NCBI GenBank assembly: GCA_014379075.1
Contig: JACMMN010000389.1
Location: 1-16,964 of the forward strand
Length of the DNA stretch: 16,964 nucleotides
Direction: 5' to 3'
Origin: Pyrinomonadaceae bacterium
GTDB taxonomy: Bacteria > Acidobacteriota > Blastocatellia > Pyrinomonadales > Pyrinomonadaceae
Below, piece by piece: positions 1-5,932 of this stretch. Below the pieces are notes generated by a model. The model saw nothing but the letters and a program-made list of their open reading frames with translations, had not been told where the DNA came from and did no database searches. Both the position numbers and the translations under genes were made by a program. Within the stretch, counting starts at the first letter, position 1. Every line of letters starts with the position of its first letter.

Positions 1-2
1 AC

Positions 3-119
3 GTGAGCCGGAGATGCGATGCAGCCGAACTAAAGTCCGATAACGATATGAAGGTCGCCTATGCGAAGACTCTGGTCGAGAAAGAATATCGTGCGAGAAT
101 CGCAGAATCGCAGGCCTGA
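3..119 (+). CDS. 3' end of an unidentified ORF, cut by the left edge
   Basis: An open frame runs in from the window edge and ends at TGA 117-119, giving about 38 codons. The peptide is hydrophilic and ends in KEYRARIAESQA. Its last eight or so codons lie inside the left arm of the inverted repeat at 95-123, so the stop and tail may have been supplied by the repeat and not by the original gene. I do not recognise a family. It could be the tail of a real gene or a chance open frame in a decayed mobile region. Confidence 0.25.
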   Translation: MSRRCDAAELKSDNDMKVAYAKTLVEKEYRARIAESQA

Positions 120-123
120 CCCC
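95..123 (+). repeat. Left arm of a REP-like inverted repeat
   Basis: Read on the minus strand, this segment begins GGGGTCAGGCC and continues with two GCGATT-type steps. It matches 1533-1560 on the plus strand: the first 11 bases are identical, and the rest aligns with one gap and a few substitutions. The two arms face each other about 1.4 kb apart and bracket the Rhs-type block. The right arm lies just upstream of a RAYT transposase remnant, and RAYT enzymes are known to act on REP sequences, so a REP-like identity is plausible. Confidence 0.55.
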
Positions 124-182
124 ATTCTTCTACAATCTCGTGATAGATATGCTCGATTACCCGCAGTACGGCTCGACAAGGT

Positions 183-824
183 TTGACCAAGCTGGTCAGA
201 AGCAATATCGATAAGAACCTGTCACAAGACTGTAAGGATTTTATAAAACGTCTGATTGAGAAAGCTCATGATAATTCCCCCGGTAGTGTTATAAAATCTA
301 CAGGTGTTCTGGAACTTTTCGATGCCATAGCTGCCAGTACGGGCAGCCCTGACCCGCACGGGAATTATGGAGGAGTGTGGGGATATCTTGAACACAGCCA
401 AGGCTCGACAGCTTATTCAGATTGGGGAAATAATATAGCAAGTATCGGTTTGGCGATGTCCAACTATGCTACGGGCGGAAGCCAGGGCGCAGGATTCGCG
501 AAACTCGGTGCCGGCGGCCAGTTAATCGGCACTTTATCGTCATTCAACCAGTTCTGGTCGACAACACATGGCGCCTTTACCACTATTCACGAAGTATTGC
601 ATACTTCGGTGTCGAATGGTGCGGCTGACGATATTGGCTTGGCAAGGGCTGCTTTAAATTTGACTGGACAGGAATTAAATCTTAGAGGACTTTCAAACGA
701 CGCGGCAATAAAAAAAGCCGGAAGTATTTGGACTAATCGGCTAACGCAAGCGCGGGGTAACGGATCATTACGATCAAAAAGGTTTGAACCAATACATTGT
801 GCCAATCGGAGGAAATTAAGATGA
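183..824 (+). CDS. Detached Rhs-type C-terminal domain with HExxH motif (putative toxin tip or metallopeptidase-like)
   Basis: The 213-aa ORF starts at TTG 183; the frame is open upstream only to a stop at 144-146, and no clear ribosome binding site is seen, so the start is uncertain. The middle is Gly/Ala/Ser-rich. HEVLH at residues 136-140 has the form of a zinc-metallopeptidase site, followed by ADD at 148-150 as a possible further ligand. The pattern of an N-terminal CKDFIKRLIEKA-like helix, a Gly-rich stretch and an HExxH followed by LARAALNLTG recalls domains I know at the C-terminal ends of Rhs/YD-repeat proteins in Acidobacteriota. There is no Rhs core or PxxxxDPxG border upstream, so it looks like an orphan tip. 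The stop TGA (822-824) overlaps the ATG of the next gene (ATGA), implying coupling. Peptidase activity is an inference from the motif alone. The piece may be non-functional debris. Confidence 0.55.
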   Translation: MTKLVRSNIDKNLSQDCKDFIKRLIEKAHDNSPGSVIKSTGVLELFDAIAASTGSPDPHGNYGGVWGYLEHSQGSTAYSDWGNNIASIGLAMSNYATGGSQGAGFAKLGAGGQLIGTLSSFNQFWSTTHGAFTTIHEVLHTSVSNGAADDIGLARAALNLTGQELNLRGLSNDAAIKKAGSIWTNRLTQARGNGSLRSKRFEPIHCANRRKLR

Positions 825-1318
825 TAAAAGTTTTATTAATAGTGCTTTGCTGTATCACACCAGTATTGCCCCAGAATTGTCCTATCGAAGAAGGCTGGAA
901 AAGAATACGGCTTTTTCAAACCACTCGTGCCGAGGCAGAGAAGATCCTTGAAACCGCGAGTGAAAATGTGGATAATGTAGATAAAGGATATCAAATCAAA
1001 GAAGGCTGGCTTCATATTGCTTTCGCCCACTCTCCGTGTAGCAATAAAGGACCGGGTAGATTTACTGTAGCTGAAAATACAGTTCTCAATTACAGGGTAA
1101 CATTGACAGGGATTGAGCTCTCTAAGCTGAATTGGAAAAAGGATTTATACGAAAGATTTGAAGACCCTCACGTAATGAACCTTGTTCATTACTATAATAA
1201 AAAGGACGGAATCCGACTTACTGCCGATATAACTAGTGGAAAGGAGGTTGTTGTCAGGATATATTTTGAGGGAACTCAAGAAACGGAAACAAAGTTCCTA
1301 TGTAAAGAATATAAATAA
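821..1318 (+). CDS. Small exported protein of unknown function, coupled to the Rhs-type tip
   Basis: The 165-aa product starts at ATG 821, chosen over the in-frame 797 because GGAGG lies at 808-812 with 8-base spacing and because a signal peptide then begins exactly at the start. The signal peptide has MIKVLL, a hydrophobic core, and VLPQ with cleavage probably before N or after Q at about residues 19-20. The mature part has the scheme GWKRI..TRAEAEKIL, a mid GWLHIAFAHSPC, then EDPHVMNLVHYYNKKDGI and a C-terminal FLCKEYK, with three cysteines. From memory this resembles a widespread family of short secreted acidobacterial proteins of unknown role; I cannot name a Pfam entry. Its position directly after a possible toxin tip raises the option of an immunity partner, but export and family resemblance do not prove this. 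The gene is AT-rich relative to the window, consistent with transfer. Confidence 0.75.
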   Translation: MIKVLLIVLCCITPVLPQNCPIEEGWKRIRLFQTTRAEAEKILETASENVDNVDKGYQIKEGWLHIAFAHSPCSNKGPGRFTVAENTVLNYRVTLTGIELSKLNWKKDLYERFEDPHVMNLVHYYNKKDGIRLTADITSGKEVVVRIYFEGTQETETKFLCKEYK

Positions 1319-1324
1319 TTCCTA

Positions 1325-1532
1325 ATGCCCAACATCCGGGCCCAATCGCCTGCTCCGGCCGGAAACACGCAGGGCAAGATCACGGAAAGAGATTATGATT
1401 CGATCGGCAGATTGCTGAAAGACAAAGTCGTCAATTACGGCGGAGCGTACACTCGTTACGAATACCCAACTAACGGCATCCAATCGAAAGTGTACTCGAC
1501 GATAATAGACACAAACGCAAACGGTGAAGAAA
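1325..1532 (+). pseudogene. Rhs/YD-repeat core fragment
   Basis: The open frame contains RDYDSIGRLLKDK, YTRYEYPTNGIQSKVYS and IDTNANG, which is the YD-repeat pattern (YDxxGRL followed by YxYxxNG) of Rhs proteins. It begins two codons after the stop of the preceding gene, in the same frame. The Rhs-like sequence ends where the right repeat arm begins at 1533; the rest of the 95-codon frame, to 1612, is repeat and RAYT leader read by chance. It is far too short for an Rhs protein. This is most likely a leftover core segment, as seen beside orphan Rhs tip/immunity modules, truncated by a repeat-associated event. Confidence 0.65.
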
Positions 1533-1560
1533 GGGGTCAGGCCCGCGATCTGCGATTTTC
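1533..1560 (+). repeat. Right arm of the REP-like inverted repeat
   Basis: This arm starts GGGGTCAGGCC and is followed by CGCGATCTGCGATTTTC. It is the inverted counterpart of 95-123, with a perfect 11-base core. It sits about 40 bases upstream of the first recognisable RAYT codons, the normal place for a REP element next to its transposase gene. It cleanly truncates the Rhs fragment on its left. Confidence 0.55.
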
Positions 1561-1601
1561 TGGCAATTGGCGTGGAATTTCGCTGGTATGGGAGCGAGGA
1601 A

Positions 1602-1844
1602 CTGCGAGTTGAGGGTGGCTTTATCACGTAATTACGCGCGGCAATGACCGACGGGACGTATTTCAATCGTACGAAGCCGATCTGAAGTTTTCTCTCGCTG
1701 CTTTCAAAACAAAAGGAAAGATCGCCCGCTTTACCTTTACGCAGACTGCCAGATGACGAACCATGTTCACTTGCGACGCGAGCGGCAGGCTTCAGTACAA
1801 ATCAGACTTTTTAACCAACTCTTTTCAATTATTTGGGCGCTCTC
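1602..1844 (+). pseudogene. REP-associated tyrosine transposase (RAYT, Y1_Tnp) remnant
   Basis: Three frames must be joined to recover the family. Codons from 1602 give LRVEGGF. From 1622 the second frame gives YHVITRGNDRRDVFQSYEAD. From about 1733 the third gives LYADCQ and then MTNHVHL at 1753, continuing RERQASVQIRLFNQLF. YHVITRGN and MTNHVHL are the hallmark N-terminal motifs of RAYT/IS200-like Y1 transposases, the latter carrying the metal-binding HxH. At least two frameshifts are needed and the catalytic Tyr region and C-terminus are missing, so it is inactive. The remnant runs up to the stop codon of the convergent GlsB-like gene. MTNHVHLRRERQ shows one codon-level departure from the usual HLLIE. 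Confidence 0.85.
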
Positions 1845-2123
1845 TTACGTCGTGGTTGTCGTTCTGCCGCCCATCACGAGCCTGACGAGAAGAAGCAGGA
1901 GAATCGCTCCGAGGATCGACATGATCCAACCTGCCGCGTAATTTTCACCGGCCCAGATCGTCCTGGCGATAATGCCGCCGATGAATGCTCCGGCGATGCC
2001 AAGCAGCGCCGTCAGCAGCCAACCCAGCGCGCCGTCAGGGAGCGCTTCTTTTCCGGGCAAAAGCAATCTTGCAAGAACACCGACAATTAAACCGCCTATT
2101 AGCTGTCCGATCAAGTCAAACAT
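1845..2123 (-). CDS. GlsB/YeaQ/YmgE-family small membrane protein
   Basis: The 92-aa protein is almost wholly hydrophobic, with three predicted membrane segments. The N-terminal MFDLIGQLIGGLIVGVLARL, the middle GWLLTALLGIAGAFIGGIIA with its Gly-spaced helix, and the C-terminal GWIMSILGAILLLLLVRLVM are the standard layout of the transglycosylase-associated (GlsB/YeaQ/YmgE) family. Members are stress-associated envelope proteins whose molecular function is unclear; the family name does not imply transglycosylase activity. AGGAG lies 6-10 bases before the ATG. The Thr-only tail (RTTTTT) ends right against the RAYT remnant, so the C-terminus could have been altered there. It is the last gene of the minus-strand stress-type cluster, 102 bases after the sigma-like gene. 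Confidence 0.9.
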   Translation of the reverse strand: MFDLIGQLIGGLIVGVLARLLLPGKEALPDGALGWLLTALLGIAGAFIGGIIARTIWAGENYAAGWIMSILGAILLLLLVRLVMGGRTTTTT

Positions 2124-2225
2124 ATTTTTCTCCTTTTAAAATTAGTGTTCGATTCCGATGCTCTATTAATTACTACGTTCCCGGCGAAACTGCAAGAAGC
2201 AGCTGCAGCGATACGGTAAAAAAAC

Positions 2226-2531
2226 TTATGAGGCCTGCGGTTGTGCGTGCAGGTGTTTCATAAGCCATTGCCTGCAAATCAGGTCGATACATTCGGATTC
2301 GGACAGTTCGGAATTTCGATGGAGGGACGAACATCGCCAAACCTTTTTGAAGATCTCCCTCACCGCCATTTCAGCTTCATTTTCAGAGTCTGTTCGTGAT
2401 CTGGCAAACTTCCAAATTGCGCCGCCGTATTCGTCTATGCATTTACTCGCGGCCGTCCGGTTACCATCTGCTATTTCTTGAAAGATGGATCCATTTTGAC
2501 CGTCGTATTTGCTATGTGCGGGGGAACTCAT
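2226..2531 (-). CDS. ECF-sigma-like protein reduced to region 2
   Basis: The 101-aa product starts at MSSPAHSKYDGQ; I chose this ATG at 2531 over 2585 because the longer form would overlap the YggT gene. The stretch IFQEIADGNRTAASKCIDEYGGAIWKFAR, then SENEAEMAVREIFKKVWR and ECIDLICRQWLMKHL, follows the order of sigma-70 region 2 in acidobacterial ECF factors (core-binding helix, AExAVQEIF, then the MIARRRLIDRL-like helix). Several normally conserved positions are changed, for example AVQEIF to AVREIF and RRRLIDRL to RQWLMKHL. Region 4, which reads the -35 box, is absent: the frame ends at HAQPQAS and no room remains for it. It is either a decayed sigma gene or a small protein that binds RNA polymerase. 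The gap to the upstream YggT gene is 10 bases, so the two are probably cotranscribed. Confidence 0.65.
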   Translation of the reverse strand: MSSPAHSKYDGQNGSIFQEIADGNRTAASKCIDEYGGAIWKFARSRTDSENEAEMAVREIFKKVWRCSSLHRNSELSESECIDLICRQWLMKHLHAQPQAS

Positions 2532-2541
2532 AACATTAATA

Positions 2542-3060
2542 TCAAATTGCGACCTTACGGTGCGCGAAGATCCTAAGTAAGCCATTTATCGCGAGATGCA
2601 GCAGCATATACACGACTATGGCGACGATTATCGGGAGCGCCAGCGTAAAGCCTTCGGCCGTCGAGGGACTCGCCACAATTCCCTTGAACGGAGCGTAAAG
2701 CGGATCTGATATGCTCCGAATAAATTGTACGAACCCGGCGTCTCCGCGGGCCGCGAATAATGCGAGCAAAAGACGTATGACAAGCAAACCGTAAACGAGG
2801 AAGAAAATGTAGTCGACAACCTGCGAGATCCGGGCAACAAACCTTCCCCGCTGTACTTCCCTCTCGGTCTGGACAACTTCATCGACGGCTTTATGCCTCA
2901 TGTCATCGGCGATCTCCTCGACGCGATGGGCTTGAGACGGCGTCGCTACCTGTGCATCGGCTGCGATCTCGCCGCCAACCTCTGCCTTGACGTCGGATTT
3001 TATAGCCTCGTAATTCGCGGCCCTCTGTAATTCGTCACGTTCTAATTTGTCATCAACCAT
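2542..3060 (-). CDS. YggT-family membrane protein with hydrophilic N-terminal extension
   Basis: The 172-aa product starts MVDDKLERDELQRAANYEA at ATG 3060, preceded by AAGGAG at a slightly long 12-base spacing. The longer open frame to 3177 lies inside the upstream gene and is rejected. Residues 1 to about 75 are charged and probably helical. After that come two hydrophobic segments separated by a loop with ISDPLYAPFKGIV, which is the YggT signature (usually SDPxLxPxR). A typical YggT protein is about 90-110 aa, so the N-terminal 75 residues are an addition. The family is an integral membrane protein group of poorly defined role, linked in some bacteria to division or osmotic tolerance. The start overlaps the stop of the preceding gene by 8 bases, indicating coupling. 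Confidence 0.85.
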   Translation of the reverse strand: MVDDKLERDELQRAANYEAIKSDVKAEVGGEIAADAQVATPSQAHRVEEIADDMRHKAVDEVVQTEREVQRGRFVARISQVVDYIFFLVYGLLVIRLLLALFAARGDAGFVQFIRSISDPLYAPFKGIVASPSTAEGFTLALPIIVAIVVYMLLHLAINGLLRIFAHRKVAI

Positions 3061-3298
3061 TTTTGTTTGCCACTCCTTTATGATCTGGTTTAGCTTCTTC
3101 ACGGCCCTGCGGCGTGTGTTCCGAATCCGCTGCTCCGGCATTATCGCGTTTATCAGGGTCGCCCTTTGACTCGTCACCGCGCAATATCTGGCGTTTTATT
3201 TGATCCTCGCCCGCGAGACTTGCTTCATCGGACAGATCCTCTATCTTCCAACCGTCTTTCGAATCGGGCTTCGCTATATTATCTTTTTCCCGCTGCAT
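3053..3298 (-). CDS. Small hydrophilic protein, unknown
   Basis: The 81-aa product is highly charged and has no hydrophobic segment. It is rich in Lys, Asp and Glu (KPDSKDGWKIEDLSDEASLA near the N-terminus) and low in aromatic residues, with one Trp, so much of it is probably disordered. It overlaps the YggT start by 8 bases, which supports it being a real coupled gene. The start ATG 3298 has no convincing ribosome binding site. It lies only 17 bases past the terminator hairpin of the upstream gene, so expression would need read-through or a promoter within the hairpin region. I recognise no family. Confidence 0.55.
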   Translation of the reverse strand: MQREKDNIAKPDSKDGWKIEDLSDEASLAGEDQIKRQILRGDESKGDPDKRDNAGAADSEHTPQGREEAKPDHKGVANKNG

Positions 3299-3304
3299 AA
3301 TTTG

Positions 3305-3342
3305 TGAAAATAATTCGGGATGAGCAATATTTGCCCATCCCG
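3305..3342 (-). terminator. Rho-independent terminator after the 649-aa gene
   Basis: Positions 3316-3342 form a hairpin with 12-base arms (CGGGATGAGCAA against TTGCCCATCCCG) with one mismatch and a 3-base loop. On the minus strand it is followed by AATTATTTTC. It starts 12 bases after the TAA of the exported-protein gene. Confidence 0.85.
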
Positions 3343-3354
3343 CTGTTTGGTTTA

Positions 3355-5304
3355 TTAACGATTTACACCGACACTGCCCGGGGCGGCTGATGTGATCATC
3401 AGTTCCGATCCCTGTGCAAGCTGGATGCTGTCGCGGCCCGTTATGAGCACACTTCCCGCACCGGCCCCGGCTCCAACGCCGGCACCGATCGCCGCACCCT
3501 GGCCTCCGCCGGCAACCGCACCGATAATAGCACCCAACACCGCTCCGATCCCGGCACGCGTGATCGTTTTGGTCGTCTGGCTGCCGTCGCGGACGGTTCC
3601 TTCGTTGCTGACCGTTACATTATCGCCGTTAACCGCTCTTACCGAGTCGATAAGGCCTGCGAAGCGATAGCTCCTGCCGTTCGCCAAGCGAATCGTGTCG
3701 AATTCCATCGACACATTCGCACGGCCGGACACGCGGCCCGAACTCGACACGCTGCCGATATGGCCTTCTATAACGGCTCCCCGATACTGCGATGGCGAAG
3801 TTACATCAAGGCTAAAGCGGTCGCCGACCTGCGACACCTTTGTATCGACTGCGTTATTCAGCGTACCTGTCAACTTAACACCGTTCGGAATGTAAAAGTC
3901 GTTGACATTGCCGGTACCGACATTGTTATTTCCGCCGCCCGGATTCACGGTCGACCACTGAGCGCTATTGTTTACCTTGTCATAGACGCTCGACACGGTC
4001 ACCTGATCGTTCCTGTTTTCGAGATAAATCCGGCGTGTCACCTTTAATTGACCGTTACCAGACGGTGCAAACGTTACATAGAAATCGTTAGATCTTTCAC
4101 CAACGTAGCTTATGTCAATACCGTTATTGTTCGCCGTAGCAGTGGTCGTAATGGTACGGCCGCGGGGATTCGTTTCCGTTTTAGCAACGCCGTCCGCCTC
4201 GAAGGTCGCCTGCTGCGAGTTTGTCGAAGCCAAAGTAACCGTTTGACGATTCTTTTCGATCGCGATCATTTCGGGCGAGTTTAGACGCCTTTCCAGGTTT
4301 CGCCTCACATTGTCACGCTGCTCCGTCGTGTAATAAGAGAGCGACCTGTCGATCACCGCGGTCACGTTGTCGCTTAAACCGGTATTCAATCTATACGTGC
4401 CCGTGATCCGCGAATCAAAAGCGGGATAGCTCCCGATCGGATCGATCGGCATCGTCTGGTTCCAATTCCAGCTCACGCGGTAGTAACCGGCAAGCGTGTT
4501 CAGATCGGTTTTCAGATTACTCCATTGCGTCTGCGACGAAGCCGTCAGCCGGTTGTTCGTCATAAACCGGTCAATGTATTGGGCTCGCGTCAAGACCTCG
4601 GATGCATCGCTCCCCGCCGATTCGCGATCGTCGAACTTCTGTTTCAACCGGTCGGTGGCATTTTCGAATTCCGTTACGACGGTATTAAAATTGTCTTCGC
4701 GGTTTGTATTGTTTAACCGGCCGCGATCCAGGGCAGTGTTTACCTGACCCTTGAATACATCCGTTCGGTTCTCGATCCGGGTCAACAAATTTCGCAGTTG
4801 AATATCAGTTGCGGTATAAGCCGGATAGGTCGGATTAGGCATCGGCATTTGCTGATTCCAGTTCCAGCTTAGCCGGTAGTAAGTCGCCAGCGTATTTAGA
4901 TCGGTTCGCAGACTTGTCCACTGTGACTGGGCACGCGTCGAGACACGATTTCGGGTCATGAACCTGTTGATGAACATCGACCGGTTCAGCACTTCGGAAA
5001 CTTCACTGCTGACGTCCTGTCGCGAACTGAACCCGGCACGCAGAGCATCCGTCGCCGTCTCGAAATCACCAATGAAATCGCTGTAGCGATCTTCGGCGCT
5101 GGTGCCGGCAATTGGGGTGCGGTCCAGTGCGTAATCCATTTCACGCTTAAACGTATCCGTTTTCGTTTCAATTCGCGTCAACAGCGTTTGAATTTGTCGA
5201 TTCGTCGCACGCGGCGAAGTGTTCTGGGCAAAAGCCGTGTTGGCCGCAAAAATTGCGACTGCCGCGACAGAAAGTGTAAATATATTTAATAGTCGTTTTC
5301 TCAT
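3355..5304 (-). CDS. Exported protein with duplicated helical module and C-terminal glycine-zipper region
   Basis: The 649-aa product starts at ATG 5304, chosen over 5379 because AGGAG precedes it, a signal peptide begins there (MRKRLL, hydrophobic core, AFA-Q, cleavage about 26/27), and the sigma-54 promoter at 5389-5405 would start transcription near 5379. Residues 38-153 and 169-285 are two copies of one module: LLTRIETKTDTFK against LLTRIENRTDVFK, RSMFINRFMTRNR against RAQYIDRFMTNNR, and LATYYRLSWNWNQ against LAGYYRVSWNWNQ. The middle (about 300-480) is Thr/Asn-rich. The C-terminal part has GVKLTGTLNNAVDTKVSQVGDRF and then a Gly/Ala-rich zipper at about 584-618, which could insert into or associate with a membrane. 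It is secreted to the periplasm or outer envelope. I cannot assign a function. The Gly/Ala stretch is GC-richer than the rest. A terminator follows the gene. Confidence 0.85.
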   Translation of the reverse strand: MRKRLLNIFTLSVAAVAIFAANTAFAQNTSPRATNRQIQTLLTRIETKTDTFKREMDYALDRTPIAGTSAEDRYSDFIGDFETATDALRAGFSSRQDVSSEVSEVLNRSMFINRFMTRNRVSTRAQSQWTSLRTDLNTLATYYRLSWNWNQQMPMPNPTYPAYTATDIQLRNLLTRIENRTDVFKGQVNTALDRGRLNNTNREDNFNTVVTEFENATDRLKQKFDDRESAGSDASEVLTRAQYIDRFMTNNRLTASSQTQWSNLKTDLNTLAGYYRVSWNWNQTMPIDPIGSYPAFDSRITGTYRLNTGLSDNVTAVIDRSLSYYTTEQRDNVRRNLERRLNSPEMIAIEKNRQTVTLASTNSQQATFEADGVAKTETNPRGRTITTTATANNNGIDISYVGERSNDFYVTFAPSGNGQLKVTRRIYLENRNDQVTVSSVYDKVNNSAQWSTVNPGGGNNNVGTGNVNDFYIPNGVKLTGTLNNAVDTKVSQVGDRFSLDVTSPSQYRGAVIEGHIGSVSSSGRVSGRANVSMEFDTIRLANGRSYRFAGLIDSVRAVNGDNVTVSNEGTVRDGSQTTKTITRAGIGAVLGAIIGAVAGGGQGAAIGAGVGAGAGAGSVLITGRDSIQLAQGSELMITSAAPGSVGVNR

Positions 5305-5388
5305 AAAATTTTCTCCTGGGTGAAAGCAACCGGGACAGGAGAGAGTGAGGTTGCTAATTGTCCCGAAAGTCTGGCTCATTTAAACTAA

Positions 5389-5405
5389 GTGCAATAGCCG
5401 TGCCG
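5389..5405 (-). promoter_or_regulatory. Sigma-54 (-24/-12) promoter of the exported-protein gene
   Basis: The minus strand reads CGGCACGGCTATTGCAC. It has GG, exactly 10 bases, then GC, and matches TGGCACGN4TTGCA except for the first T. Transcription would start near 5379, leaving a leader of about 75 bases before ATG 5304. It is the best match to the consensus in the window. Confidence 0.8.
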
Positions 5406-5688
5406 AGATTTACTTTATGACCTGCCGTATAGAATCAAAGGTTTGCCCGTATTGTGTTAAACAACAATTTTGATTGGGCCGGAAGTAAAGCTGAAAGCCG
5501 TCAAAAATGTATGGTTTTCGTGCAATTTTTTGCGATTGTTTTCATCGCTTGCGCCGATACACTTTTCTGTACATTGAATATTCGAAACTACCTTCTTCTA
5601 AAGGTAACGCGGGGCAGACTCATAAATATTGATCGAGAAACAATAAGCAGTGCTCGGCGAAGGATCCACAATATCCAATGCTCACCTC
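5406..5688. other. Intergenic control region between two divergent sigma-54 promoters
   Basis: About 280 bases with no supported gene separate the -24 boxes of two opposed sigma-54-type promoters. An IHF-like sequence lies at 5433-5445. A TGTGTTAAACA element lies at 5453-5463 and an ATACACTT at 5557-5564; related strings also occur upstream of the third sigma-54-type promoter. These are candidate activator sites only. An 81-codon open frame here has no ribosome binding site or family resemblance. Confidence 0.5.
5433..5445 (+). promoter_or_regulatory. IHF-like site between possible enhancer and sigma-54 promoter
   Basis: AATCAAAGGTTTG fits the enterobacterial IHF consensus WATCAAN4TTR exactly. 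It sits about 30-40 bases upstream of the -24 box of the minus-strand promoter, where DNA bending normally helps an NtrC-type activator contact sigma-54 polymerase. The consensus is from other phyla, so this is tentative. Confidence 0.35.
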
Positions 5689-5705
5689 TGGCATCTTAAT
5701 TGCTA
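5689..5705 (+). promoter_or_regulatory. Sigma-54 (-24/-12) promoter of the 52-aa membrane protein gene
   Basis: TGGCATCTTAATTGCTA has GG, 10 bases, GC and a good TTGCT -12 block; it differs from TGGCACN5TTGCW at one position (T for C). Transcription would start near 5715, giving a leader of about 38 bases to ATG 5753. Confidence 0.75.
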
Positions 5706-5752
5706 ACGGGGTTACGTAGCTTTACTCGAATTTAACAAAAGGGAGAATCAAA

Positions 5753-5911
5753 ATGTCAGAAGAGAATGGAACAGGTAACAATTTAATATGGGCGGTTACT
5801 CTAATTATTGTCGTCGCGATAATCGGCGGAGCCTTTTATTTTGGTGTCATCAAGAATAGTTCGCCCACGAAGAGCGATATTGACGTTGAAATTAAAACAC
5901 CGGCAAGATAA
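5753..5911 (+). CDS. 52-aa single-pass membrane protein, unknown
   Basis: ATG 5753 follows GGGAG at 5741-5745 with 7-base spacing. The peptide has a polar N-terminus (MSEENGTGNN), one membrane segment (LIWAVTLIIVVAIIGGAFYF, residues 11-30) and a short acidic tail ending in SDIDVEIKTPAR. The IDVEI.TPAR ending recalls short acidobacterial membrane proteins of unknown role; this is from memory. It has its own sigma-54-type promoter 48 bases upstream and a strong terminator just downstream, so it is a monocistronic unit. That makes it a credible gene despite its size. Confidence 0.8.
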   Translation: MSEENGTGNNLIWAVTLIIVVAIIGGAFYFGVIKNSSPTKSDIDVEIKTPAR

Positions 5912-5932
5912 AAATCTATCAACAATTAAAAT

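Noticed and set aside
2124..2225. ECF-type promoter (GGAAC) ahead of the GlsB-like gene
   Set aside because: A GGGAAC is present on the minus strand, but the matching -10 is poor (CATCGG at the expected distance), so I do not call it.
3061..3177. Longer N-terminus for the YggT-family protein
   Set aside because: The extension lies within the overlapping 81-aa gene; ATG 3060 has an AGGAG upstream and begins the plausible protein.
3440..3560. Collagen-like or tandem DNA repeat
   Set aside because: The GC-rich stretch encodes the Gly/Ala zipper of the exported protein; there is no regular DNA period.
5305..5379. 25-residue N-terminal extension of the exported protein
   Set aside because: It would bury the signal peptide, and the predicted sigma-54 start site falls at about 5379.
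5454..5699. 81-codon plus-strand frame in the divergent promoter region
   Set aside because: It has no ribosome binding site and no recognisable domain, and it runs through the sigma-54 promoter of the next gene.
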